NCBI RefSeq assembly: GCF_003369925.1
Contig: NZ_LARY01000001.1
Coordinates: forward strand, 1 to 64,000
Source: Listeria kieliensis
GTDB taxonomy: Bacteria; Bacillota; Bacilli; Lactobacillales; Listeriaceae
DNA: 64,000 nt
Direction: 5' to 3'
Shown piece by piece: positions 51,272 through 60,798 of the stretch. The notes beneath the pieces were generated by a model. That model did not search any database and was not told the DNA's origin. It saw nothing but the letters and a program-made list of their open reading frames with translations. Made by a program: the position numbers and the translations under genes. Numbering within the stretch: the first letter of the stretch is position 1; each line of letters opens with the position of its first letter.

Positions 51272-53297
51272 AAAAGTCTGCAATCACGAATTTTAGTCGA
51301 TCAATGACAAGGCTACTTCCGCCTCGGCCTTTCACATCTTCAACCATGCCGACGAGTAGCGCATCTGGCTGATCTGCGTTAAAGGCATATATAAAGCCAT
51401 TTTCATCGCCATCTTCACCTTGTTTTTGCTTCAACTCGGCTGTCCCGGTTTTTGCCGCCAAATTCTTGCCACTTACCGCAAGGCCATGTGCCGTTCCGTT
51501 TGGATCAGAAACCGTTTTAATGAGTGCTTCTTTCACAGTATCTGCGGCTTCTTTTTTCACGGCTTGCTGAGGCGCTTTGGCTTTTTGTGAAACGGTGAGT
51601 TTTGGATAAACCGTTTTGCCTCCGTTTGCAATGGCAGAATAAAGTGCAGCCTGCTCAATCGGGCTCATCAAGAGTTGACCTTGGCCGTAAGCTGTGTCTG
51701 CCAAGAGAATTTCAGATTTCAGTCCCTCATTTGAAATTTGGGCAGCTTTCATTTCGATTGGCAAGTCAGCATATTTTTCGCCAAAATTGAATTTCTTGAG
51801 TTCCTTTTCAAATCGCTCGGCACCAATCTCCAATCCTTCTTGCGCAAAATAAATATTATCCGAGTAAACGAGCGCATCCACCATATTGACGTGAGCTTTC
51901 TCATGCACGCGCGTTACCGAATATTTGCCCCAAGAAGCATCTTTTTGCCACTTCAATCCGCTGATGTCACGTACCTTATCTGGCTTAGTCACACCAAGAT
52001 CGAGTCCAATTGCTGCTGTGATCGTCTTAAAAGTGGAGCCCGGTGCGTAGCGAGCGGCGTAACGCGCAAGAAATGGCATCCGCTTATCTTCATTGTATCT
52101 TTTATAATCTTCCGTGCGAATTCCCGCTGCCATTTGGTTGGCATCATAAGAAGGTGTGCTGACAAGAGCGAGCAGTTCCCCGTTTTGCGGATTAATCACA
52201 GTAGCGGCTCCTGTTTCTTTGGCTAGTCCTGCATAAGTTTTTTGCTGTAAATCGGCATCGATCGTAAGTTTAATCGTTTTTCCGTCTTTTCTTGCCACTT
52301 TTTGCAAGGTCGTTTCGTGTTTCGTGCGGTCATTAACGATTTTAATAGTTCCGCCGCTTTCCCCGCGTAAATCTTTATCATAGTAACGCTCAAGACCTGT
52401 TTTTCCGATTACATCACCAACTTTTAATTGGGGATTTTTTTCGATATCTTCGGCGCTCACTTCACCAACGTAACCAAGCAAGTGAGCAGAGGCTTGATTG
52501 AGCGGGTAAGTGCGCAATACTTTTTGTGAGTAAGCAATCCCAGTTAAGTCAGAGGTTACGCCATCAAAAACAGTTTTTAACGGAACAAAACTATCTTTTT
52601 TCACCCATTTTTGTTCGAGCGCTTCTTCGATTTCAGAACCAGGAACTTTGATTTCTTTGCTGATTGCGGCGATTCGTTTTGCTTTTTCATCACCGCTTGC
52701 AAGCAGTTTTGGGACAACTCCGACTTCATAAAAATTCCCCATGGTCGCGAGCTTTTTCCCAGTTCGATCGACAATATCACCGCGACGAGCTTCATCTGTT
52801 TCAAGGCGAACTTTGTCGTCAGCTACCATCCCCGGAAAGATGAGTGCTGGTTTCCAATTGATTTTCCACTCATCTTCATCTTTGGCTTTCGAAATTGTCG
52901 TTTTATACGTTTGGGTTTTTAGTTTTCCAAGGCTCGTTCGCATGGAAAGTTCATAGCTGAGGTCATAAATTCGGCTGTTCGCGCCAGGTTTGACTTTTAA
53001 ATTTTTAACGGTAATATCCTGAACCCCGACACCGCCATACACGACTTGATATTTTTCTTGCAGGCGTTTTTTCGTAAAACCGACCTCTTTTAAAGAATCT
53101 GTAGTGACGTCTTGCGCGAGTTGCTTATATTTTCCTTCTTTTAAGTTCGTTGTGAAGGATTCCGCTACTCGCTTGGCCTTTTTGTCTGCAGACTGATTCA
53201 AGAAAACAAAGAAAAGCACTGCTGCAGCAATCAAAAGGACCACGATACTACCAAAAGTGATTTGCCAGCCTTTTCGTTTGTAAATTGGTTGTTTCAC
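51270..53297 (-). CDS. class B penicillin-binding protein, MecA-like
   Basis: 675 residues: membrane anchor (about 13-33), an NTF2-like MecA_N domain (about 36-155), a dimerisation domain (RRGDIVDRTGKKLA at 171-184) and the transpeptidase domain with SxxK at Ser421-Lys424 (APGSTFKTITA), SDN at 479-481 and KTGTAEL at 616-622. This layout matches PBP2a and L. monocytogenes PBPB3 (Lmo0441), known for low affinity to cephalosporins. GTG 53297 with aggagg RBS. It cross-links peptidoglycan outside the membrane. It is divergent from the LCP gene, as in Listeria. Confidence 0.93.
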   Translation of the reverse strand: MKQPIYKRKGWQITFGSIVVLLIAAAVLFFVFLNQSADKKAKRVAESFTTNLKEGKYKQLAQDVTTDSLKEVGFTKKRLQEKYQVVYGGVGVQDITVKNLKVKPGANSRIYDLSYELSMRTSLGKLKTQTYKTTISKAKDEDEWKINWKPALIFPGMVADDKVRLETDEARRGDIVDRTGKKLATMGNFYEVGVVPKLLASGDEKAKRIAAISKEIKVPGSEIEEALEQKWVKKDSFVPLKTVFDGVTSDLTGIAYSQKVLRTYPLNQASAHLLGYVGEVSAEDIEKNPQLKVGDVIGKTGLERYYDKDLRGESGGTIKIVNDRTKHETTLQKVARKDGKTIKLTIDADLQQKTYAGLAKETGAATVINPQNGELLALVSTPSYDANQMAAGIRTEDYKRYNEDKRMPFLARYAARYAPGSTFKTITAAIGLDLGVTKPDKVRDISGLKWQKDASWGKYSVTRVHEKAHVNMVDALVYSDNIYFAQEGLEIGAERFEKELKKFNFGEKYADLPIEMKAAQISNEGLKSEILLADTAYGQGQLLMSPIEQAALYSAIANGGKTVYPKLTVSQKAKAPQQAVKKEAADTVKEALIKTVSDPNGTAHGLAVSGKNLAAKTGTAELKQKQGEDGDENGFIYAFNADQPDALLVGMVEDVKGRGGSSLVIDRLKFVIADF

Positions 53298-53514
53298 CCG
53301 TTTTTCCTCCTTTTTTCAAGAAACTGAATGGTTGGTTTTTTCGAATCGATTCTTCTTTACAACTAATAATATAGCAAAATTCCGCCCAGAAAAGCGTATT
53401 TTTAAATTTCTTTAATAATTCTTATAAGTTTATTGTTCACCTTTTGATTTGATTTAGTGTAAGATGAAGAAAGAAAATGCAAAGCTTTGCAAAAAATGAG
53501 TTGAGGTGGAAGTT

Positions 53515-54444
53515 ATGGCACGACATGCTGAGCGAAAAAAAATGAGAAAAGGGCGGGTTTTCGGCACGATTTTAGTGTTGCTACTTATTCTAGCGTTGGT
53601 GTTTGGTGTAATCGGCTTTTTCCAATATAAATCAAGTTTGAAAAAGGCTGAAAATGCCAGTCAAATGAAGAGCTTTGAATTTAACGGAGCGAAAACGGAA
53701 GGAAATGATATTAATGTACTTTTCATCGGAAGTGATTCGCGTGGGGCGGACCAAGGTCGTTCCGACTCACTGATGATTGCGCATTACGATAAAAAAACGA
53801 AAAAGCCCAAACTCGTTTCTTTGATGCGAGACACGTATGTTGATATTCCTGGGCACGGAAAAAACAAAATTAATGCAGCTTATTCGTATGGGGGACCGGA
53901 ACTTGTTAGACAAACGGTTGAAGAAAATTTTGGTGTGAAATGTAATTATTATGTAGTCACGAATTTTGATAGTTTCGCGAAGATTATTGATGTCCTTGCG
54001 CCAGACGGCATTGAAATTGATGCGGAGAAGGATATGTCGGAAAACATTGATGCGAACATCAAGGCTGGAAAGCAAAAAATGGATGGGCACACGTTGTTAC
54101 AATATGCTAGGTTCCGTCACGATGCGGAAGGCGACTTCGGACGTGTCCGTAGGCAACAACAAGTACTCAGCGCGGTGAAAGAACAAGCGATCACTGCGAC
54201 AAGTATTTTCAAAATGCCAAGCGTGCTTGGGACAGTGCAGGGTTACACATCGACAGATTTACCAACTTCACTTGTTTTAAAAACAGGAGCAGATTTTGTA
54301 CTAGGTCGTACGGATGACCTCAAAACTCTTACGGTTCCAGTGAAAGGAACTTGGGAAAATCAACGGGTTGCTGGGGCTGGATCGGTTCTGCGAATTGATA
54401 TTGCTGCGAATCAAAAAGCGATTCAAGATTTTTTCGGTAAGTAA
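53515..54444 (+). CDS. LytR-CpsA-Psr (LCP) family protein
   Basis: 309 residues from ATG 53515 (gaggtgg RBS). A short cytosolic basic segment, one membrane helix (about 17-37) and an extracellular LCP domain with NVLFIGSDSRGADQGRSDSLMI, SLMRDTYVDIPGHGKNKINAA and LLQYARFRHDAEGDFGRVRR, which hold the conserved Arg and Asp residues for pyrophosphate binding. LCP proteins attach wall teichoic acid or other glycopolymers to peptidoglycan. Monocistronic, with a terminator. Confidence 0.94.
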   Translation: MARHAERKKMRKGRVFGTILVLLLILALVFGVIGFFQYKSSLKKAENASQMKSFEFNGAKTEGNDINVLFIGSDSRGADQGRSDSLMIAHYDKKTKKPKLVSLMRDTYVDIPGHGKNKINAAYSYGGPELVRQTVEENFGVKCNYYVVTNFDSFAKIIDVLAPDGIEIDAEKDMSENIDANIKAGKQKMDGHTLLQYARFRHDAEGDFGRVRRQQQVLSAVKEQAITATSIFKMPSVLGTVQGYTSTDLPTSLVLKTGADFVLGRTDDLKTLTVPVKGTWENQRVAGAGSVLRIDIAANQKAIQDFFGK

Positions 54445-54452
54445 AGGAAATT

Positions 54453-54488
54453 AAGCCGCTTTTCTTCTTAATGAGAAAAGCGGTTTTT
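54453..54488 (+). terminator. terminator after the LCP gene
   Basis: Stem ccgcttttct/agaaaagcgg with a T-run. Confidence 0.85.
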
Positions 54489-54518
54489 CTATGGAAATAA
54501 AAAATTTAAAAAAAGTAC

Positions 54519-54547
54519 TTGTTTAATTAAACGTTTAATGATATTAT
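54519..54547 (+). promoter_or_regulatory. promoter of the ribonucleoside operon
   Basis: TTGTTT (54519-54524), 17-bp spacer and TATTAT (54542-54547). Operator 1 fills the spacer. Confidence 0.7.
54527..54538. promoter_or_regulatory. LacI-type operator 1
   Basis: TTAAACGTTTAA, a perfect dyad with the central CpG preferred by LacI/PurR-type proteins. It lies between -35 and -10. Confidence 0.85.
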
Positions 54548-54555
54548 TTTCTTTA

Positions 54556-54570
54556 AAGAATGCGCTTTCT
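54556..54570 (+). promoter_or_regulatory. cre-like site
   Basis: aagaatgcgctttct matches the cre consensus at all but two defined positions and lies at the predicted transcription start. Confidence 0.45.
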
Positions 54571-54584
54571 TTTTGGTTATTAAA

Positions 54585-54596
54585 TTAAACGTTTAA
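54585..54596. promoter_or_regulatory. LacI-type operator 2
   Basis: A second identical TTAAACGTTTAA, centred 58 bp after the first and just before the RBS of the first gene. Two sites allow looping. Confidence 0.85.
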
Positions 54597-54611
54597 CTGG
54601 AGGTAAAGAAG

Positions 54612-55529
54612 ATGCGGAAAATACCTTTGATTATTGACACGGACCCTGGAATTGATGATGCAGTCGCGATTTCTTTTGCTATGTTTCATCCCAAAGTCGA
54701 TTTAAAATTGATTACAACGGTTGCTGGAAATGTAAGCGTTGACAAAACGACGGAAAATGCCTTGAAGCTAGTCGAGTTTTTTGGAAGTGATGTTCCGGTT
54801 GCACGGGGCTGTCAAGAGCCACTACTTAAGCCGCTTGAAGATAGTAGCGAAATTCACGGTGAATCAGGAATGGACGGATTTGATTTTGGAACGCCAACTC
54901 GCAAAGTTATTCCTGAGCATGCAGTCGAAGCTTTACGAAAAACGTTATTAGAAAGTAAAGAACCAGTTACGCTCATGCCGATAGCCGCTTTAACGAACAT
55001 CGCTTTACTATTCAAACTGTACCCTGAAACTAAAAGCAAAGTGAAAGAAATTGTACTGATGGGTGGTAGTTTAAGTCGCGGAAACACGACAACTGCGGCG
55101 GAATTCAACATTTTTACTGATCCAGAAGCAGCTGCGATTTTGTTTGAATCTGGCGTGAAAATCACGATGATTGGACTAGATGTCACAAGTCGAGCTGTCT
55201 TGATGCAAAAAGAAGTGGAACAAATCAAGACGATGAACCGGGCAGGTGAAATGTTTGCAGCACTCTTTTCACATTATCGCGGCGGCAGTATGAAAACCGG
55301 GCTCAAAATGCACGATGTTTGTGCACTAGCAGCGATTGTTGAGCCGGAGTTGTTCGACTTTGCGGATACCTTCGTTGAAATCGAAACGGGTAAAGGACCT
55401 GCAAATGGGGCAACGGTAGCCGATTTGAAAATGAAGTATCATAGGGAAACAAATTCAACAGTAGCCCTTGATGTCCACGTAGAAAAATTTAGAGAATGGT
55501 TTCTTGAAATGCTCGAACAAACAAAATAA
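54612..55529 (+). CDS. ribonucleoside hydrolase (IUNH family)
   Basis: 305 residues. The calcium-binding signature IDTDPGIDDAVAIS near the N-terminus, TLMPIAALTNIA, IVLMGGSLSRGNTTTAAEFN and MHDVCALAAI identify an inosine-uridine nucleoside hydrolase, closest in pattern to RihC-type enzymes. It splits ribonucleosides to base and ribose in the cytosol. Ribokinase further along the operon then phosphorylates the ribose. ATG with ggaggtaa RBS; first gene under the LacI-type operators. Confidence 0.92.
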   Translation: MRKIPLIIDTDPGIDDAVAISFAMFHPKVDLKLITTVAGNVSVDKTTENALKLVEFFGSDVPVARGCQEPLLKPLEDSSEIHGESGMDGFDFGTPTRKVIPEHAVEALRKTLLESKEPVTLMPIAALTNIALLFKLYPETKSKVKEIVLMGGSLSRGNTTTAAEFNIFTDPEAAAILFESGVKITMIGLDVTSRAVLMQKEVEQIKTMNRAGEMFAALFSHYRGGSMKTGLKMHDVCALAAIVEPELFDFADTFVEIETGKGPANGATVADLKMKYHRETNSTVALDVHVEKFREWFLEMLEQTK

Positions 55530-55547
55530 AAGGGGGACTTCTAGAAA

Positions 55548-56909
55548 ATGATTGAGATTATTCTTGCGGTCATTGTCATTGCACTTGTTTTTTATTTAAT
55601 CGTGAAAAATTATCAGCCGGCACTTGTACTTCTTTCGGCTGGACTGGTTTTATTTTTACTGGCTTTTATCCTTGGAAAACCTATTTTGGGGAGTGGGGAC
55701 ACGACAGGATTTGCCTTTTTAGATATTTTTAAACAACTTGAGTTGACGTTCATTGATCAACTAAGCGTTGTTGGGATTACGATCATGACGCTGTTTGGAT
55801 TTGCTTCTTATATGAACTATTTAGGAGCAAACGATGTTGCAGTAAGCATGATTACGAAACCACTTGGGAAAATTAAAGCCAAATATGTGCTTGTTCCCGT
55901 TGTCTTTATCATCGGTAACATTTTAAGTTTGTTTGTTCCGAGTGCTTCTAGCTTAGCCGTTATTTTAATGGCAATTCTTTATCCCGTTTTGAAAAAAGTA
56001 GGCTTAAGTGCACTGACGGCTGGTGGGGTTATTGCAACGGTCGCAACGATCATGCCAACGCCGCTAGGAGCCGATAATGTCATTGCGGCCAAAACGCTTG
56101 GCTATGATTTGTTCGACTATGTTTTCTTAAATCATGCAATCATCTCCATTCCAACCCTTGTTGTGATGGCTGTGGCGCATTATTTCTGGCAAAAATATAT
56201 GGATAAACGCCAAGGTGCGAAAGCTTATGTAGATATTGATGAGTCGAAAGTGGAACAAGAAGAAAAAGAGCTTCCACCTAAATATTATGCGATCTTACCA
56301 ATGCTCCCTTTATTATTCATTGTTATTATCGGTATTTTCTTCCGCGATATTAAAGCGGATGTGGTTGTTCTTACCTTTATTTCGTTCTTTATTGCTTTGA
56401 TTATTGAATTTATTCGCAAAAGAAAGCTCAAAGATGTGCTCAATCAATCCTTTGAATTCTTTAAGGGAATGGGGCAAGGTTTCACGCAGGTTGTCGTACT
56501 TGTCGTTGGTGGTGTATTATTTGCTAAGGGGATGCAAACGATCGGCGTAATTGATATGCTGACACAATCTGTCCAACATGTGCAAAGTGCGGGAACAATC
56601 TTGACATTTATCTTTAGCGGTGCAACTTTCTTACTCGGTCTTGTAAGTGGTGGCGGGCTTGCGATGTTCTATGCAACGATTGAACTCATTCCACATATTG
56701 CAGCAAGTGCACACATCGACGGGATTTTGCTCGCGTTACCAATGCAACTGATTGCAAACTTGGTACGCTCGATTTCACCAGTAGCCGCAGTTATCATGGT
56801 GGTTGCAAGTGTGATGAAAGTCAATCCAATCGAAGTGGTCAAACGGACAAGTGTGCCAGTGATTATCGGTATTATTATGGTCATCGGACTTTCCCTCATC
56901 ATCTTATAA
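55548..56909 (+). CDS. DcuC-type transporter, first copy
   Basis: 453-residue membrane protein with about 12 helices: start MIEIILAVIVIALVFYLIVK, then FVPSASSLAVILMAILYPVL, TPLGADNVIAAKTLGYDLFD, and LVSGGGLAMFYATIELIPHIA late. The pattern is that of the DcuC family of C4-dicarboxylate carriers in the ion transporter superfamily. In this operon, between a nucleosidase and ribokinase, import of ribonucleosides is a better guess than dicarboxylates (inference). ATG with aaaaggggg RBS. Confidence 0.82.
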   Translation: MIEIILAVIVIALVFYLIVKNYQPALVLLSAGLVLFLLAFILGKPILGSGDTTGFAFLDIFKQLELTFIDQLSVVGITIMTLFGFASYMNYLGANDVAVSMITKPLGKIKAKYVLVPVVFIIGNILSLFVPSASSLAVILMAILYPVLKKVGLSALTAGGVIATVATIMPTPLGADNVIAAKTLGYDLFDYVFLNHAIISIPTLVVMAVAHYFWQKYMDKRQGAKAYVDIDESKVEQEEKELPPKYYAILPMLPLLFIVIIGIFFRDIKADVVVLTFISFFIALIIEFIRKRKLKDVLNQSFEFFKGMGQGFTQVVVLVVGGVLFAKGMQTIGVIDMLTQSVQHVQSAGTILTFIFSGATFLLGLVSGGGLAMFYATIELIPHIAASAHIDGILLALPMQLIANLVRSISPVAAVIMVVASVMKVNPIEVVKRTSVPVIIGIIMVIGLSLIIL

Positions 56910-56970
56910 CGAAGGGAATAGAGGCGAATGAACAGAATCAAGCAAGAAAAAGAGTACAAGGGTGTTGCAC

Positions 56971-58332
56971 GTGATTGAACTTATTTCGGCAGTTGTCATT
57001 GTTGCGATGGTGTTTTACTTGATTGTGAAGAAATACCAGCCGGCACTTGTACTACTTTTAGCCGGACTCATTTTGTTTTTCGTTGCACTGTTACTTGGAA
57101 ATCCGATTTTGGAACCGAAAGAAACAACAGGATTAGGCTTTTTAGATGTTTTTAAGCAACTTGAATTGACGTTTGTTGACCAGCTTAGCGTGGTCGGCAT
57201 TACGATTATGACTTTATTCGGTTACGCTTCCTATATGAATTATCTTGGCGCAACCGACGTAGTGGTAGGGATTTTAACCAAACCACTTTCAAGAATTCGA
57301 GCCAAATATTTATTAATACCGATTGTATTTCTCGTAGGGAATTTGCTTTGCTTGTTTATTCCAAGTTCGTCGAGTTTAGCGGTGATTTTAATGGCTGTGC
57401 TTTACCCCGTTTTAAGAAAAGTAGGATTAAGTCCGCTCACGATCGGCGGTGTGATTGCGACTGTAGCAACAGTTGTACCAACGCCGCTTGGAGCGGACAA
57501 TGTGATTGCTTCGAAGACACTGGGATACTCGCTTTTTGATTACGTCTTCCTAAATCACGCGCTCATTTCGATTCCAACGATTCTTGTGATGGCGGTCGCT
57601 CATTATTTCTGGCAACGCTACATGGATAAACGTCAAGCAGGGAAAATCATTGTTAAAGAAGAAATACATAATCAGCAAGAAACGGAAAAGGTGCTTCCAC
57701 CCAAATACTACGGGATCTTACCACTCTTACCTCTACTTTTCATTGTAGTCGCAGGCTTGTTTTTCCGAAATATCAAAGTGGAAGTGGTCATTTTAACGTT
57801 CCTTTCCTTTTTCATCGTGCTTGTTATCGAAGCACTTCGTAAGCGAAACTTAAAACAAGTTTTTGATGGTTCTTTTGAATTCTTTAAAGGAATGGGACAA
57901 GGCTTTACGCAAGTTGTCATCATTGTGATTGGCGGTGTGTTTTTCGCGAAAGGCTTGCAGTCGCTTGGCGTGATTGAAATGTTGATGCACTCCGTTCAAA
58001 ATGTGCACAGTGCAGGAACCATCTTAACACTGTTTTTCAGTGGAATTACATTCCTATTTGGTTTAGTAAGTGGCGGTGGGACACCACTTTTCTATGCGAC
58101 CATTCCACTTATTCCAGATATTGCGGCAAGTGCGCACGTGGATGCGATTCAACTCGCGCTTCCGATGCAACTTATAGCACATTTGACGCGCTCGATGTCG
58201 CCAGTTGCAGGTGTGATCATGATTGTCGCGGGCGTTATGCAAGTTTCGCCTATTGAAGTTGTCAAACGAACGAGTATCCCGATTTTGGCTGGGATTGTAA
58301 CAGTCATCGTGTTATCATTAGTGATTTTGTAA
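56971..58332 (+). CDS. DcuC-type transporter, second copy
   Basis: 453 residues from GTG 56971, chosen because it gives the same N-terminus and length as the first copy and stands nine bases after caagggtg; GTG 56962 is in frame but too close. It is homologous along the whole length to the preceding gene (PSSSSLAVILMAVLYPVLRK; TPLGADNVIASKTLGYSLFD; LVSGGGTPLFYATIPLIPDI). A tandem duplication has diverged, including a change from GLAMFY to GTPLFY in the late pore-like loop, so the two may differ in substrate. Confidence 0.82.
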   Translation: MIELISAVVIVAMVFYLIVKKYQPALVLLLAGLILFFVALLLGNPILEPKETTGLGFLDVFKQLELTFVDQLSVVGITIMTLFGYASYMNYLGATDVVVGILTKPLSRIRAKYLLIPIVFLVGNLLCLFIPSSSSLAVILMAVLYPVLRKVGLSPLTIGGVIATVATVVPTPLGADNVIASKTLGYSLFDYVFLNHALISIPTILVMAVAHYFWQRYMDKRQAGKIIVKEEIHNQQETEKVLPPKYYGILPLLPLLFIVVAGLFFRNIKVEVVILTFLSFFIVLVIEALRKRNLKQVFDGSFEFFKGMGQGFTQVVIIVIGGVFFAKGLQSLGVIEMLMHSVQNVHSAGTILTLFFSGITFLFGLVSGGGTPLFYATIPLIPDIAASAHVDAIQLALPMQLIAHLTRSMSPVAGVIMIVAGVMQVSPIEVVKRTSIPILAGIVTVIVLSLVIL

Positions 58333-58346
58333 GTGAGGAGATAAGA

Positions 58347-59249
58347 ATGAATCAAATTTGTGTAGTGGGAAGCCTAAATGTCGATACAACAATAACTTTT
58401 AAAACACTTCCTCAAGTAGGCGAAACGATCGCCGGAAAATCCATCAAACATTCAGCAGGCGGAAAAGGCTTCAATCAAGCTATTACAGCAAGCCGGCTTG
58501 GTAGCCAAGTAAGTTTTGTTGGCGCAATCGGGCGTGATGAACGCGGTGAATTTTTGCAAGCGATTCTTACGGAAGAAGAAATTGACCAAGAGCAAATCGC
58601 TGTGATGGATGATGAGACAGGGCAAGCCTTTGTTGCCGTGGATGAAGCAGGGAAAAATATGATTTTGATGTACGGTGGTGCGAATGAAAAAGTGACACGT
58701 GGACTTGTCCAGGAAGCCGAAGCGAAAATTGCCGCAAGTGACGTTGTGATTTCGCAGTTTGAAATTCCAGAAGAAGCTGTGCTCGAAGCTTTTCGGATTG
58801 CAAGAGAAAAAGCAAAACTGACGATTTTAAACCCTGCTCCTGGGAAAACCTGCAGTGAGGAATTACTCGCCATGACGGACTACTTGATTCCGAATGAAAC
58901 GGAACTCGAACTTGTGACCGGCGGTAAACCGCTTCAAAATCAAGCAGAGCGAATTCAAGCGGCTCGAGACTTGCTCAAGCTTGTTAGGAAGGCTGTTATT
59001 GTTACGCTTGGTGACGCGGGGTCGCTCCTCGTTTCAGCAGAAGGTGAGACGCTCGTTCCTGCTAAGAAAGTGAAAGCCGTGGATACAACGGCCGCAGGGG
59101 ATAGTTTTATCGGCACTTTTGCGCACTGCATCCAAACGCAGCCAGTGGAAGAAGCGATTCAAAAAGCAACGGAAATTGCAGCGATTGTTGTGGCTCGCGA
59201 AGGTGCGTATACGTCAATTCCAACGAAGCAGGAGCTAAGAGAGCAATGA
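58347..59249 (+). CDS. rbsK: ribokinase (PfkB family)
   Basis: 300 residues. PfkB signatures: VVGSLNVDTTITFKTLPQVGE at the start, HSAGGKGFNQAITASRLG, and the C-terminal DTTAAGDSFIGTFAHC with catalytic Asp. It phosphorylates ribose released by the nucleosidase to ribose 5-phosphate. ATG with gtgaggagat RBS. Its stop overlaps the next start by 4 bp (ATGA). Confidence 0.93.
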   Translation: MNQICVVGSLNVDTTITFKTLPQVGETIAGKSIKHSAGGKGFNQAITASRLGSQVSFVGAIGRDERGEFLQAILTEEEIDQEQIAVMDDETGQAFVAVDEAGKNMILMYGGANEKVTRGLVQEAEAKIAASDVVISQFEIPEEAVLEAFRIAREKAKLTILNPAPGKTCSEELLAMTDYLIPNETELELVTGGKPLQNQAERIQAARDLLKLVRKAVIVTLGDAGSLLVSAEGETLVPAKKVKAVDTTAAGDSFIGTFAHCIQTQPVEEAIQKATEIAAIVVAREGAYTSIPTKQELREQ

Positions 59250-59749
59250 TTCGCCACATTGAAAAGCAAGATTTGGAACAGGCGGAGAAGCTGCTTCTAG
59301 AGGTGAAGGAAGGCTTAAGTGCGCACCAGTGGAATCGAGATTATCCTTCTAAGGCGGTACTTCAAAGTGATCTTGCGACGCGTAGTTTGTTCGGATGGTT
59401 TGAAGCTGAGAGGCTATTTGCGATGGTAACGCTCACTGAAGAGCTAACAGGTACGGTGAAGCACTTTAATTGGCAAGAAGCAAAATCCCCCGTTTTCATT
59501 AAAAGAGTGATGACTTCACCGCTTAAACGTGGGCAGGGGCTCGCATGCGAGTTGCTCCAGTTTGCTGAGGATGAGGCAAGAAAAGCTCAATATGACGCGC
59601 TTTGTAGTGTAACGGGCGTAAATAACCGGGCGATGCTACACTTATTTGATAAAGAAGGATTTAAGAAAGTGGCAAAAGGCTCTATCCGAGAACGTTATCC
59701 CTATCATGAGTTTTTCGCCTTTCAAAAGGAAATTGGCAGGCGCAAGTAA
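59246..59749 (+). CDS. GNAT-family N-acetyltransferase
   Basis: 167 residues with a GNAT fold: start MIRHIEKQDLEQAEKLL, a mid-region FIKRVMTSPLKRGQGLACELL (acetyl-CoA loop pattern RGQGLA) and VTGVNNRAMLHLFDKEGFKKV. The gene is translationally coupled to rbsK. The substrate is unknown; its role in nucleoside use is unclear. Confidence 0.85.
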   Translation: MIRHIEKQDLEQAEKLLLEVKEGLSAHQWNRDYPSKAVLQSDLATRSLFGWFEAERLFAMVTLTEELTGTVKHFNWQEAKSPVFIKRVMTSPLKRGQGLACELLQFAEDEARKAQYDALCSVTGVNNRAMLHLFDKEGFKKVAKGSIRERYPYHEFFAFQKEIGRRK

Positions 59750-59799
59750 AGTTTGCTAGAATAGAAGGAGATAGGGAGTCTGCGGAGGAGTGGATCGAT

Positions 59800-60798
59800 T
59801 TGGCGAGTACAATAAAAGACGTAGCGAAAGAAGCCGGCGTTTCAATTGCAACGGTTTCGATGGTCATCAACAAAAAAGCGGATCACATCACGATGAAAAC
59901 CAAGAAAAAAGTTTTCGATGCGATCGAAAGGCTTGATTATAAACCGAATTTAACAGCAAGAAGTCTGGTGTCAGCCAAAAGTTTTACAGTAGGTTTGCTT
60001 GTTCCAGACATTACCAATCCATTTTTCGCAGAGCTTGCCAAAGCATTTGAAAAAGAGCTAAGCAGGGAAGGCTATATGACGCTTTTATGTAGCTCTTTTG
60101 AAGAAAGCGAACGAGAAAAACAGTATTTGAGTGAACTTATTTCGCGTGGTGTGGATGGTGTTGTGATTTGCAGTTTGACGAGCATGGAAACGCAAATTCT
60201 CGATGCGTTAAAACAAGCGAAGATTCCGTATTTGATTCTCGATAATCGCTATGCACTCGAGGAGTTTTCCGTTCACGTGGATGACTATAAAGGTGGCGTT
60301 TTAGCGGCTAGCGAACTGCTTGAAAATGGACACAAGACGACAGCTTTTATCGGTAGCAAAAATCCTTACGACAACATTTATAATCGTTTGCAAGGCTTCC
60401 GAAATGAAATCGAGCGTGCGGGCGGAGAAGTACTGACGTTTGAAACCGAGCTCACAAGAAACGGTGGGGAAGCTGTAGCAGAAAAACTATTTTCGTCTGA
60501 GGCGACAGCCGCATTTTGCAGCAACGATTTAATCGCCGTTGGCCTGTATGACGCTGCGGATAAGCATAACCTAGCTTTGCCAGAAGAACTTTCCGTTATT
60601 GGATTTGATGACATTAGCTTTTCTGATATCGTCAAGCCACGTTTAACAACGATCAAGCAACCTGTGGGGCTTCTTGCTGAAAAAGCCGTTCAACATTTAC
60701 TTTTGATGAAAAAAGATCCTGAATATCATTTTTATAAAGAACTCATCCCCGTTTCCCTTGTGAAGCGAGAGAGTGTTACGAAGCCAGCTCGTGATTGA
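59800..60798 (+). CDS. LacI-family repressor (RbsR-like)
   Basis: 332 residues from TTG 59800 (RBS gcggaggag). The LacI helix-turn-helix IKDVAKEAGVSIATVSMVIN is at the N-terminus with the hinge helix LTARSLVSAKSFTVGLLVPD, and the sugar-binding fold follows (ITNPFFAELAKAFEKELSRE; VIGFDDISFSDIVKPRLTTI). It is the last gene of the operon it very likely controls through the two TTAAACGTTTAA sites. The inducer is probably ribose or a nucleoside. Confidence 0.9.
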   Translation: MASTIKDVAKEAGVSIATVSMVINKKADHITMKTKKKVFDAIERLDYKPNLTARSLVSAKSFTVGLLVPDITNPFFAELAKAFEKELSREGYMTLLCSSFEESEREKQYLSELISRGVDGVVICSLTSMETQILDALKQAKIPYLILDNRYALEEFSVHVDDYKGGVLAASELLENGHKTTAFIGSKNPYDNIYNRLQGFRNEIERAGGEVLTFETELTRNGGEAVAEKLFSSEATAAFCSNDLIAVGLYDAADKHNLALPEELSVIGFDDISFSDIVKPRLTTIKQPVGLLAEKAVQHLLLMKKDPEYHFYKELIPVSLVKRESVTKPARD

